Both the position numbers and the translations under genes were made by a program. From Diplodia intermedia (taxonomy: Eukaryota > Ascomycota > Dothideomycetes > Botryosphaeriales > Botryosphaeriaceae), in NCBI GenBank assembly GCA_021495925.1, contig JAKEKT010000010.1, positions 372,001 to 436,000 of the forward strand: DNA of 64,000 nt, in the 5' to 3' direction. Shown here in pieces: positions 34,560 through 44,952 of this stretch. Under the pieces are notes generated by a model. That model was given only the letters and a program-made list of their open reading frames with translations, had not been told where the DNA came from and made no database searches. Every line of letters starts with the position of its first letter. Position 1 is the first letter of the stretch.

Positions 34560-35871
34560 ATGTGCGGTTCCATTCGCGCCTCCGTGCTTCACGGTGCCAA
34601 AGACCTCAAAATTGTGAGCTCATGCAACAGTCTTGCTCCCGGCATGGTGCTGACCAGCTACAGGAAACCCGCGAGCTCACTGCGCCGGCGGCGGATGAGC
34701 TCCAAGTTGCAGTGAGGGCCACAGGCCTCTGCGGCTCCGACCTGCACTACTACAACCACTACCGCAATGGCGACATTCTTGTGCAGGAGCCCCTATCGCT
34801 AGGTCACGAGTCTGCCGGTGTCGTCGTGGCAGTGGGCTCTGACGCAGCAGCCAACTTCAAGGTCGGTGACAAGGTTGCTCTCGAGGTTGGTCAACCCTGC
34901 GGCGAGTGTGAGAGGTGCAAGGAGGGCAGGTACAACATCTGCAAAGGCATGAGGTTCCGGAGCTCTGCAAAGTCTTTCCCCCATGCCCAGGGCACTCTCC
35001 AGGATAGAATCAACCACCCGTCCAAGTGGTGCCACAAGTAAGTCACGATCGGGCGTCGTGGGCTAGGAGATAAGACTTATGCGGACTTACAGGCTGCCCG
35101 AAACCCTCTCTCTTGACCTAGGGGCGCTTCTCGAACCGCTCGGTGTCGCTATCCACGCTACCCGCCGTGCACAGCTTCCTCCGCTTAGCTCCGTCCTTGT
35201 CTTCGGTGCAGGTGCTGTCGGTCTGTTGGTTGCTGGTATGGTGAAGATCTCCGGCGCTAGCAACGTCGTGATTGCGGATATCGACGAGGGCCGCGTCAAC
35301 TTTGCTGTCAACAACGGCTTCGCGCATGCTGGATTCACTGTTCCGATGAAGCGCGGCCAGACGATTGAAGAAAACCTGGACATCGCACGGGAAACTGCTG
35401 CTGCTATCGGCAAGGTGAAGAAGACAACTGGAGAGGAATTCGGTGAGGTCGATGCTGTCTTCGAGTGCACTGGTGTGCCGTCCTGCCTGCAGGCCGGTAT
35501 CTACGTACGTCAAACCTGTCAACGGCGCCGTGAACAAGACGACTGACATAGAGCAGGCATCCCGGCCCGGTGGCCGACTCCTTCTCATAGGAATGGGCCA
35601 TCCCGTCCAGACTCTTCCTATATCCGCTGCGGCACTGCGCGAGGTGGACATTGTGGGTGTCTTCCGCTACGCCAATACCTATCCCACCGGTATCGAAGTT
35701 GTGTCGAAGCAGCCCGGTCCGGACTACCCTGACTTTTCTAAACTGGTCACGCACCGTTACAAGGGCCTGGACTCTCTTCCGGAGGCGTTCCAAATGGCAG
35801 CAAAGACCAAGGATGATCAGGGCAAGCTGGTGCTGAAGGTCGTGGTTGAGACCGGTGATGAGCCACGGTAA
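34560..35871 (+). CDS. Zinc-dependent medium-chain dehydrogenase, sorbitol/xylitol/L-idonate type
   Basis: Four exons (34560-34613, 34664-35037, 35093-35504, 35557-35871) give 384 residues. The enzyme should oxidise a polyol or sugar acid with NAD. The catalytic zinc cysteine is in GLCGSDLHYY, the GHE motif in LSLGHESAG, and the structural zinc site has four cysteines in CGECERCKEGRYNIC. The Rossmann motif is VLVFGAGAVGLLVAG. Sorbitol, xylitol, L-arabinitol and L-idonate 5-dehydrogenases share this architecture and cannot be separated by eye. Its place between an inositol oxygenase and a KduD-like SDR makes L-idonate 5-dehydrogenase an attractive guess, because that enzyme would make 5-keto-D-gluconate for the SDR. 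The short first exon (18 codons) starts at MCGSIRAS. Confidence 0.92.
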
Positions 35872-37306
35872 GGCTACCGAGCTGTAGCTACCCTTCCAGC
35901 TAAGGGCTAACGGGAAGTCGAGCCCCAGGCTATGAGATGGGAGTCCAAGAATGATGTACAGTGCATGTCTGGCGTTGGTGGATATTTAGTGTCGATTACC
36001 CTGCATAATGCGGTGTGGTGTGGAGTGAAGCATTTCTTACCATTGAGTAGCCCGGGCCTTGGAAAATAATATTTGGATACAGTATTTGCAACACGGTCAT
36101 TATGGTCCATCCTCCCGCGCCCAGCACGATAACCGGCAGGCAATAGAGCGGGCAGACAATTGATTCAGAGCATCGGCATCATCACTTGAGCGGATGCTAA
36201 GCAATTGAGTACGTCGCATTGCGACACGCGTGTTAAGGCACAGAGCTGTGCCACGCAGAGATCCTGGAATGAATCACAATGGATCAGGCGAACTGGCAAG
36301 TAGGCAATTGAAAGCTTTGGCTTGAATCATGTGGACCGAGGGACTCAACAAGCAGCCTTGAAGGGGCAGTCCACGATAGCTATTTGAAGCGTGAGACGTG
36401 TCCAATGGAATGCGGAGGGGCGACGCGGGCTTCAGAGGGACAACACCCGCTTTTTTGCACCCCATGGAGAAAGTCGGGTGCGGCTGCAGGCAATTCCGGG
36501 GTTAGCGGCAATCGCACCGTGGATAGGCGTTCAGACGCACAGGAGGGGTCCTGCGATCTGGAGATAGCGGGGTGGTGGAGGGGCGTGGCTTGCGTCACGA
36601 GCTGCGGCAACAGCCTGGAGTGGTGGCAGGAGGCAGGCGTTTCCGGAAGAGCGAGCCGAAATCGAGCGTAGTGGGAAACGAGTTCCCGGAGGAAGATCGA
36701 AGAGAGCGTTCCGAAGAGCGTAAACCTTCTGCGGGGAGCGAGCGAGGGAAGGAAATTCCGAAGACATGGCCCGGTGGGACCCTTTGCGCGGCGCTCAGGC
36801 ACGGCCGCCAATAGCGAGCAGGGGTCGGTGGGTATCCCGCCGGGCGGTGAGGCCGCAATGCCTGCCAAAAAGTGTGGAGAGGCGGCAGAATGCGCGGTAC
36901 TAGCAGGTTTGCCAATCCACAACCCCAGCTCCCCTGCCCGAGCTACCACGACCAGACTCCAGAGACTGCAATATAAGCTGCCTGCCCTCGCTGTCCTCCC
37001 GCCACTCTTCTCTGCACGCCTTTCCCTCAAAACTCCGCTACCTACCTGCTGTCCGACGAGCTCCGTTCTCGGCCCCAAATAGCTCACCTCGTACGTCTCC
37101 ATCTCCTTTGTCTCCCAATGGCCTTGCCTGAACTCTTCATCTGACCTGCAACGCTTGGTCGCCTACAGTCTCTGTTCCAGTCCTGGATAGCTCCTCCCGA
37201 ACCGCAACCTCACTCTCCACCAGCACTCGAAAGCCTCGGCCTGTCCCCATCCACCTCCTTTCGCTCCGCCGAACACTCGTGCCTCCTCAGTACACCACAC
37301 GACACA
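35872..37306. other. Intergenic, 1.43 kb
   Basis: This is the 3' UTR of the zinc dehydrogenase gene and the promoter and leader of the Gfo/Idh gene. A GC-rich middle part has many chance frames. The last 220 bp before the ATG are pyrimidine-rich and contain a likely 5' UTR intron. Confidence 0.55.
37091..37168 (+). other. Putative 5' UTR intron of the Gfo/Idh gene
   Basis: A GTACGT donor at 37091, a CTGAC branch-like element near 37141 and a CTACAG acceptor ending at 37168 would form a 78-nt intron in the leader. It is inferred from splice consensus only and no coding constraint tests it. Confidence 0.35.
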
Positions 37307-38423
37307 ATGGCCCCCAGGAAGCTCAACATTGCCATCTCCGGCCTCGGCCGCATGGGCGCTCGCCACGCCACCAACTTCTTTACCCGCACTCCCCGTGCCA
37401 ACGTCGTGGCAGCCTTCACTCCCGAGCCCAAGGAGGCCGAGTGGGCGGCGAAGAACCTGCCCGAGGTCAAGATCTACGACAACTACGAGGAGATGCTGAA
37501 GCACCCCGGCCTTGAGGCTGTTGTCGTCGCCACCGTCACCACTGCTCACGCCGAGCAGGCCATCAAGGCTATCGAGGCTAACAAGCACGTGCTGTGCGAG
37601 AAGCCGCTCTCCACAAGCATCGAAGTGGTGAGTGCAAAACACGGACCGGTGCTCTAATAAGTAACTAACAGCTTCCTACCAGTCTCAATCCGTTGTTGAT
37701 GCCGCCGCCAAGAAGCCGCACCTGAAGGTTCTATGCGGTTTCTCCCGCCGCTTCGACGCTAGCTACCGTGACGCCTTCCAACGCATGCAAACCGGAAGCA
37801 TTGGCAAGCCTTCCGTTTTCCGCAGCCAGACCTGCGACAAGCTCGACCCGTCCGGCTTCTTCGTTGAATACGCCCGCTTTTCTGGTGGCATCTTCGTCGA
37901 CTGCAACATCCACGACATTGACCTTGCGCTGTGGTACTTCGGCCAAGATTCCAAGGTCAAGTCCGTGGTTGCCATGGGCATCACCGCTGTGTCTCCTGAC
38001 TTGGCGAAATACGGTGATGTCGACAACGGTGTCGGTGTTGTTGAGTTCTACAACGGCAAACTCGCCACTTTCTACTCCTCGCGCATCATGGCTGCCGGCC
38101 AGCACGATATGTCAGAGATCATCGGTACTGAGGGCAAGCTCGTCGTGAACGGTAACCCCCAGGGCTCGCTTGTTGAGATGCACGAGCCCAACGGTATCCG
38201 TCGCGAGATCCCCGAGCACTACTACGGCCGCTTCGAGTACGCTTTCGTCCAGGAGGCCAACGAGTTCACCGCCGCTTGCCTCGACAACACTGAGCTCCCC
38301 TTCAAGCTTGAGGGCGCCGTCCAGGCCGTCCGCATTGGCTGCGCTCTCCAGGAGAGTCTGCGCTCCGGCAAGAAGATCTTCTTCAACGAGCAGGGCAACC
38401 GCATCGAGAAGGCTTCGCTCTAA
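37307..38423 (+). CDS. Gfo/Idh/MocA oxidoreductase, myo-inositol 2-dehydrogenase-like
   Basis: Two exons (37307-37627 and 37683-38423) give 353 residues. The N-terminal Rossmann domain starts IAISGLGRMGARHA, and the family's EKP motif is in HVLCEKPLS; the lysine is catalytic in this family. The C-terminal domain holds the conserved His in DCNIHDIDLALWYFG. It is close to IolG-type inositol 2-dehydrogenases, which oxidise myo-inositol to scyllo-inosose, but the family also contains glucose-fructose, xylose and other sugar dehydrogenases. Position in the cluster favours inositol or a related polyol. No signal peptide is seen, so cytosolic is likely. The substrate is inference; the family is secure. 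Confidence 0.93.
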
Positions 38424-39599
38424 GCCATTGAACGCTTTCCTTTTTTACAAATTTGACGCAATGTTCTCGACGTCAGACTATAGAAGATGATACTGCATGG
38501 TATTTCGAGTACCTCCGGGCATTTGCCCCTTCCATTTGGCAGAAAAGAGCTGTGCCATGCGTTGTTGCAGGCGTTCGGTTTGGGTTATAATATTGTTCAC
38601 GGCCAAAGAGGTCACATTGGGACGGACACGGTCACGAAGCTTCCGATTCTTCTTTTCCGGCCTTCGTAGAAGGGATGGCTATGTATAGATTCCAGAAGAT
38701 TAAACCTGGCAGTATGTCTCCGCAAAACAAACTGCACGATGTTTGTCTTCAAACAAACGCTGTTAAGAAAAGTGTCTCCTTCCATCGTCTTGTAAACTTT
38801 CGGTCAGGTGGATGCAGACAAGAATTAAAACCCCCATGTGAATGGGATTGGTTGTCTCAGGTGAGATGGGTTTGGGGATGTCGTTTCCTTTTTACGATCT
38901 GCTGCGTTGATGGCGCTTAGGCACCATCGTCACAATCGGTGGGAGGTGCTTTGTCCAGCGGGTTACTAAGGCACTGACGAAGCTTCAGACGACATGGCAT
39001 TGCTGATATCGACCCACAAAAGGAACAGTAATTTCCTGTGCTTTTGCCGTTGACCATCCTTTCAAACTGCGGTTGCTTGTCCGCGTGGAGAACGCGTTTG
39101 TTTTTTGCCTGTGGCGGCACAGCAACGGAAAGGGCTTACAAACAGCCTCGCTCGAACTAGATCGCCCTCACGTAGCGCAACCCGCCGAAGTCCGCCACCA
39201 CACTGATCTAGCTAGACGTGAAGCATCACCTTAGTGTAGTGCTTACTAGCCTTCAAGTGGAGGATAGGAGCGGATTCAGGAGGAACACGTGGGTTGCCTG
39301 TTTCGGACCGGACCCTGATTATGCTCGCGGCTTGGATTAGAGCTTACAAACCGGACGAATGAGGTGCATTCCGACTCCCGTGGGTCCCATGGTTCTCCAA
39401 TGCACGCCCCAAACCGTGACTGCAGCTGGTCGCGTTAAGCGGCGGGGGCATTTCGTAGGCATTGCTTACTATTCCGACGTCAAGCCACTCTCGAACCCAT
39501 AAGTTCACGCAAACCCACCCTTTCGTCCACCCTTTCCTCTGCAGACTTCACACGACAAACTTTTTTCTTTTCTTTTCTAGAAACCCTCACTCTTACACA
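38424..39599. other. Intergenic, 1.18 kb
   Basis: This region is the 3' UTR of the Gfo/Idh gene and the promoter of the alpha/beta hydrolase gene. No gene-like frame beyond chance length was found. A T-rich run (about 39561-39578) precedes the hydrolase ATG. Confidence 0.55.
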
Positions 39600-40634
39600 A
39601 TGACCGCCATCTCACCCGAGAACCTCCTTCCCCGCCCGCCCTACGACCCCGAAATCCACGCCGGCCTGCCACGCTTCCCGGACACCCCGGACCTACACCT
39701 GCCGGACGCCGTCGCGGCGCACCGCGCGGAGATCGCCGCGGCCATGGCGCCCGTCAAAGAAGCCATCCTCGCCGACCCCTTCGTCGTGCACACCTCGCGC
39801 ACCGTCCCCGGCGGCCCGCGCGGCCCGCCGATCGAGATATCCGTCTTCGCGCCCGCCGCGGTGGACGTCATGGCGGGGGCGGCCGGGGCGGGGGGAGCCC
39901 CGCGGCCGTGCATCGTGAACATGCACGGCGGCGGCATGACGGGCGGCGACCCCTTCCTCGGCATGGCCACCATGGTCGGGTACGTCAAGGAGCTCGGCGC
40001 CGTCGTCGTGAGCCCGGCGTACCGGCGCGCGCCCGAGCATCCGCACCCCGCGCCCGTCGAGGACTGCTACGCCGTGCTGAAGTGGGTGGCGGGGGACGGC
40101 GCGCGCGAGCTGCGTGTCGATGCCGAGCGACGGCTGATGGTGGCGGGCGAGTCGGCTGGCGGGGGGCTGGCGGCGGCGGTGGCGTTGATGGCGAGAGATG
40201 ATGAGGAGGGACCGAAGCTGTGTGCGCAGCTGCTGGTGTGTCCCATGCTGGATGATCGGAACGATAGCGTGTCCTGCCGGCAGTATGCGCAGGGGGATAT
40301 TTGGAACCGGAAGAGGAATGGCTTTGGGTGGAAGTGTCTGTTGGGCGATGAGGCTGGCGGCGAGAGAGTCAGCTGCTATGCCGCCCCGGCGAGAGCCACG
40401 GATTTGTCGGGGTTGCCGCCGACCTTCCTTGACGTAGGCTCAGCGGAACCGTTCAGAGACGAGGTTGTGGCTTATGCATCGAAGCTTTGGGAATGCGGTG
40501 TCGATGCTGAGCTTCACGTTTGGCCGGGCGGGACCCATGCGTTTCACGCGTTTGTCCCGTCAGCTACTATATCTGTAGTGGCCGATAGAATAAGGATGGA
40601 ATGGGTGCGAAGAGTTCTGGAACGGGTCAATTGA
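39600..40634 (+). CDS. Alpha/beta hydrolase, hormone-sensitive-lipase-like esterase
   Basis: This single-exon gene encodes 344 residues from the ATG at 39600. The oxyanion-hole motif is HGGGMTGGD, the nucleophile serine is in VAGESAGGGL, the acid is likely Asp in LDVGSAEPFRDE and the histidine lies in GGTHAFHAF. These match the HSL/arylacetamide-esterase family, which hydrolyses esters or lactones of small carboxylic acids. No signal peptide is visible. The coding DNA is markedly GC-rich in the first 600 bp, so chance frames on the other strand abound there. It follows the inositol/glucuronate-type genes on the same strand and could hydrolyse a sugar lactone, but nothing in sequence shows that. 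The upstream in-frame extension (from 39462) lacks family-like content and was not used. Confidence 0.9.
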   Translation: MTAISPENLLPRPPYDPEIHAGLPRFPDTPDLHLPDAVAAHRAEIAAAMAPVKEAILADPFVVHTSRTVPGGPRGPPIEISVFAPAAVDVMAGAAGAGGAPRPCIVNMHGGGMTGGDPFLGMATMVGYVKELGAVVVSPAYRRAPEHPHPAPVEDCYAVLKWVAGDGARELRVDAERRLMVAGESAGGGLAAAVALMARDDEEGPKLCAQLLVCPMLDDRNDSVSCRQYAQGDIWNRKRNGFGWKCLLGDEAGGERVSCYAAPARATDLSGLPPTFLDVGSAEPFRDEVVAYASKLWECGVDAELHVWPGGTHAFHAFVPSATISVVADRIRMEWVRRVLERVN

Positions 40635-40933
40635 AGCCCAGGCGAATGAAGCGCTGTTGGGCATGTGGGGGGTTCAACTGTAATTAAGAGAAGTGTTGAA
40701 TGCATGATACTGATGATTAGACTTGCTTTGAACAAAAGTTAGGGTATACGTAGCGCATCGTCGTAGTATGTTAGATGATGCAATTAGTCAATAGAAAGAA
40801 AAATATTTCTGTGGCCACTTCCGCCGCGTAGTGCATGTACAAACCTGTCGTATCAACATAAAGTGGTCCGGTGTAAGGGTAGATTCATCAACGCCTGGCA
40901 TACAGTTCCAATGGTGATCCCTCATCACCTACA
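40635..40933. other. Convergent intergenic spacer, 299 bp
   Basis: This spacer contains the 3' ends of the hydrolase and PEX14 genes. Nothing else is seen. Confidence 0.6.
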
Positions 40934-42270
40934 TCACCTACCCATGCCAAGTCCTCTTTGTTGCGAGCTTGGGAAATTCCTCGATGAAAGAAAAACACCC
41001 TTGACACTTCTGATGTCGGCCTTGAAGGCCTCTATGGCATCATCCTCGCCCGATTTTCTCCAACTACTGCCATACCTGGTGCCATAGATATCGCTTCCGT
41101 AGTAGGGGCCCGAAAAAGCCATTTCGTTGAGGTAGTTCTTCAAATCCCCTAGCTGTTTCTGTACAGCTTCGTCCTGCACCGAATTGCCTCTCGTCATGTA
41201 TGCGAAACCGCGCAGCTCAGCAGTCAATTTGTCCAGATGCGCGGATTGTGCCTCAGCCGACGTTGCCGGAGACTTGTCCGAATCGCCTGCGGAAGATGCG
41301 ACGCTCGCACGGCGTGAGTGATTGGGACTTGTCTGTGTCCCGAAGTCGCGATGATACAGCTCTGTGGGGTCCTCGTCCGAATCCACATCAGAGACCGCAT
41401 CCTTGTCCTGCTCCGGAGCTAATGGTTTCCCATTGCTGCCGAGCTTGGGTACAGTGGAGACCATACCCTCCAACTTCTCGTTGAGCTTCTCAATGTTGGA
41501 CTTTGTATTAACAGCGAACTCAGCCCGCGCTCCAACCAACTCCTCGGCCATTGGCTTGATGACGTAGTTCGAGACGCCGTATGTCACAGCACCCAGCCCC
41601 ACAGCGGCGTATATGGCATTGAGGACACGCGAGACGGTAATGAGAGGCGGGGGCGAGGTTGGCTGGGTCAGAAATTCTGGATACGTCACAATGGGTGGGA
41701 TCTCCTTCGGGACAGCGCGGGCGGCGGGCGGCGGAGACGTTGAGGATTGCTGAGTCGCAAGGGACTACGATAAGGTCAGCACGCTACGTCAACTGCCCGA
41801 AAAGGATACCAATAAGCGAATGTTGAGAAGGACACTCAGGGAAACGAGACGAGGCGGAGGGTCTAGTGGCTTGTAAAAGGCGCTGTACCCACCTTTGGCG
41901 GTGTATCTTGCGTCCTCGCATCTGCGAGCAGCAGCTGGATGTCTTCCTCGGCCACGCCTTTGGAGCGCAAGAAGCTCCGCTTTCGGTCGTCGGGTGCATC
42001 TTTGATGGACGGATCTTTCAAAAACTTGAGTGCCTGCTGCAGGAGGAGAGCGGCATCCTTGGGCGGTTCGTTCGCGTCCAGGGAACTTGGCTGCGCCTTG
42101 GGCTGCGGCTCGTCGGCGTGCTCGGAGGTGGAGTCTGAGTCTGAGCTTGGAGTGGGCGGCCGCGGGTCTTCCGAGGCGGATGAAGCGGAGTCGGATGGCG
42201 TCGATGGCGGCGCCTGGGCGCGCTGCCAGGCGGGGATGCCAGGCTTCTTGTCCGAGGGGGGTTCGCTCAT
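40934..42270 (-). CDS. PEX14: Peroxisomal import docking protein PEX14
   Basis: Two exons (42270-41893 and 41764-40934) give 402 residues. Pex14 is the docking protein of the peroxisomal matrix import machinery: it anchors the Pex5 receptor on the peroxisome membrane. The N-terminus has an IPAWQ element followed by a Ser/Glu-rich disordered stretch. The helical Pex14 N-domain follows (about 74-118: LLLQQALKFLKDPSIKDAP, RKRSFLRSKG, DIQLLL). A Ser/Thr/Pro linker leads to a hydrophobic segment (LNAIYAAVGLGAVTYGVSNYV, near 165) and then helical, coiled-coil-like residues. The C-terminal half is charged and variable. Domain order fits Pex14; the shorter Pex14/17 (Pex33) type is an alternative but lacks this N-domain. 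It shares a divergent promoter with IES2. Confidence 0.9.
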
Positions 42271-42822
42271 GGTTGCATCACTGAGGATGCAGAAGGAGGG
42301 CGTGAGAGCGGACTTGAGCTCTGCGATGCGGCGGCCGGGACCTCGGCTTGTGACGCAGGCGATTCAGAAGTAGCTGCCGGTCGCGCAGGCGTCACGTGCA
42401 GGCCTAGGCCGCGGCCCGCTGCGCAGCTCGCCCCGTCGCGCATCCAGCGGAATGTGAGGGCAGCTTTGGAGCTCCAGAGTCCTGCGCAGCGTTTCGTATC
42501 GAACCGCCTTTTACATAGCTGCGAACCCTGCCCGATAGCGCTCGCACGAACAACATGGCGGATCGCGGCGGACGGCCAGCCAAGCGGCTGCGCACCGACG
42601 ACGACGACGAGTCTGGCAGCGACGATTGGACACCTGCGGCGCAGGCAAACAAAGCCAGCAACAATAGGTATGTACCCAGCTCCTCCCTGAGTAAGCCGTG
42701 CGACACGCCCAGGCACGCAAGCCTCGGAGCAAGAGCCACCCCCAAGCCTATCAGATACACCTGCAGCCGCCTTCCCTTCTGCCTTCTGCCCCAGCCCCAA
42801 CTCACCCCAGCAAACACCCACA
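42271..42822. promoter_or_regulatory. Bidirectional promoter region, PEX14 / IES2
   Basis: At most 552 bp separate the two genes. The right part includes an ATG-led 37-codon frame (42555-42666) ending at a consensus donor, which may be a 5' exon of IES2. Confidence 0.5.
42555..42666 (+). other. Possible alternative 5' coding exon of IES2
   Basis: An ATG at 42555 opens a short frame (MADRGGRPAKRLRTDDDDES and so on) that stays open to a strong donor AG|GTATGT at 42667. Splicing to an acceptor about 28 nt before 42823 would join in frame to the IES2 body and add about 46 residues. It could also be only a leader or chance. Confidence 0.35.
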
Positions 42823-44150
42823 ATGGCCACCCGCCGCCTGCGCTCGCGCGCCCAGATCAACGCTGACCAGCAAAGCAAACCCACATCCACCCGCTCGCGC
42901 CCGCGCCGCGCAGCTGCTGCCCCCACCTCCGCTACCATCGAGCGCACCTCGCCCGAGGAGACGCGCCAGTCCATCCACCTTACCGTCAAGGCCGCCCCCA
43001 GCAAGCTCCGCGAGGCCACAAGCGGCGCCAGCACCGGTCCGTCTCGCAGCAGCCGCAATGCCGGCGTGAATTCGCGCGACAGCTTCGTGGGTGGCGAGAT
43101 CGTCGTCGGCCAGCGCAGCTCCCGGAACAAGAAGGCCATCATCGAGGAGACGTCCGAGGATGACATGGACGAGGATGAGCTGGAGGACGATGATGTCGAG
43201 GAGGACGACGACGAGGACGAGGACATGGCCGATGACGCCGATGCCGACGCCGACGCCGACGCCGATGAGGACGTAGACATGGAGGATTCGTTGCCTGCTC
43301 CGCCTCCTCCAGCTGTCAAGGCGAGAGGGAAGCAGCAGCAACAGCAGAAGCCTAGCATCAAGGTCTCACAAGCAGACCGGGAGGTTCCCAGCGTTGAAGC
43401 GAAGGAGATGGCCATGGAGGATGACCAGAGTGAGGATGAGGAGCTCTCGGAGCTGGACTCCGCAGATGAGCAAGACGACGAGGATGGCGAGGAAGACGAT
43501 GCCGAGGGAGACGAGGACGATCTGGATGATGAGATAGACAGCGACGAGGAGACGCCTATGTCCGGCAGTCGAGCAGGCACACCGGACCTCAGCAAGCTCA
43601 CTAGGCGTCAACGGGCGGCTTTCGAGACATACGAGGGCGAGCTAATCTCCCTGTCAAATGGTACGTTACTACGACATGGCTGTCTTTTACCGTACTAACG
43701 CCTTGATAGAAGCACAAAAGAAGAAACATTTAACTGCCGAGGAGCATGCCATGCGGAGAGCTGAAATGGCTCGCCGCAGGAAGAATCTCAGCGAGAAACG
43801 CAACGAAGAAGAGAAGGTGAGTTCAACTTAATCCATTTAACGACCGATGGCTCCGCCCTGGACAGAAAACTAATCGTCTGTAGATGGACACGATCAATCG
43901 TCTCCTCAAAAAGCAAGCCCCGAAACGCCGCGGGAAGGCACAGATCGATGCCGACGCCGCCGGCGAAGAGCAAGAGGAAGAAGAACGCGCTCCGGCTCTC
44001 TGGGTTCGCTATATCCAGACTGCCGAGAACAGCCAGATTGCGGTGCCTTATGATTGGGTTGAGTCTCCTCTCGGAGAGTTAATGACCCACTCAAAGCCTG
44101 CAACCGTGAAAACGCCTTTTGCCGGGAGAATGGTCCAGGAAGTTGCATAG
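42823..44150 (+). CDS. IES2: INO80 complex subunit IES2, PAPA-1 domain
   Basis: Three exons (42823-43660, 43710-43816, 43884-44150) give 403 residues. Ies2 is a subunit of the INO80 chromatin remodelling complex that stimulates its ATPase. Residues about 1-110 are basic and Arg/Ser-rich. A long Asp/Glu-rich region (about 105-260) follows. The PAPA-1-like helix lies across exons 2 and 3: EAQKKKHLTAEEHAMRRAEM then RRRKNLSEKRNEEEK and MDTINRLLKKQAPKRR. The C-terminus ends with PYDWVESPLGELM and a hydrophobic end, as in other fungal Ies2. The gene is divergent from PEX14. The start is uncertain because an upstream exon may exist (42555-42666). Confidence 0.88.
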
Positions 44151-44952
44151 CTCAGGTGTGTAAAGAACCAAGGATAACATTGGCGGTAAGGGTCTAGCCG
44201 CTGGAGTAGCTCCGCAGGAGCCCGGGGAACACTGTCGGGGAGTTTGGTGATTAATTATTCATCCACAATGCATACACATAATAGACTTCAAGAAAGTTGG
44301 GAGAGCATCGCCATCTCTCACTCATCTTCATTGGCCAGTGGCACTTGGTGAAGTTGTATCCTTTCCTCTAGTACCGCTTCTTAGAAGGTCCTAAGAGTAA
44401 TCTAAGGCAAATTTTAAGCATAGAGAGCCCGTATTTAGGGGCTACTATAGGGCCACCTTTACAGGCATGTGCTCATTAATTTTAAGCTGCTGACTATGTA
44501 GTATCAAAAGGATGAAATAACACGTGTTCTGCCACATATGTGTAGCTCGTAAGTCGCGGCCATTCCATTCTTATACATTCGCCTAAATTCGCCTCTTACA
44601 TATACATATTTCCAAAATGTTGACATCCAACACGCTTTCATATAACCAGTTCATGCACCTGCTACAGCAGTGGCTTTTATGCTACGGCCGACCCAATCTC
44701 CAGCAATCCGCTTATAACCGGCTTTCTCGAACTCTTGTGGCGAGCCGCCGTTGGCCTTACCTGCGTTGTGACCGTTGGCAACACGGCATAAGCTATAAGC
44801 TTGTCCCCGAGCTTGTGAAGAGAGGCTCTCTTTTGAGGACAGCCCGCTTGCTGCACTAGCGGAATGGCTTAGTACTCTCCAATCGCAGGCGACACTCAGA
44901 TATCTTTTTGCCTCCTAGCCAATGAGCAATGCAATTGCTCAAACAGGCGACA
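44151..44952. other. Convergent intergenic, AT-richer stretch
   Basis: This 802 bp gap between the convergent IES2 and MGS1 genes is visibly richer in A and T than its surroundings from about 44270 to 44640, with many TA steps. A short plus-strand frame (44617-44859) ends in charged sequence without recognised motif. It could be an old repeat remnant, but no terminal repeats or transposase-like motif were found. Confidence 0.5.

Noticed and set aside
42267..43601. 444-codon minus-strand serine-rich frame
   Set aside because: It is antisense to the Asp/Glu-rich part of IES2; the serine runs are the complement of GA-rich codons.
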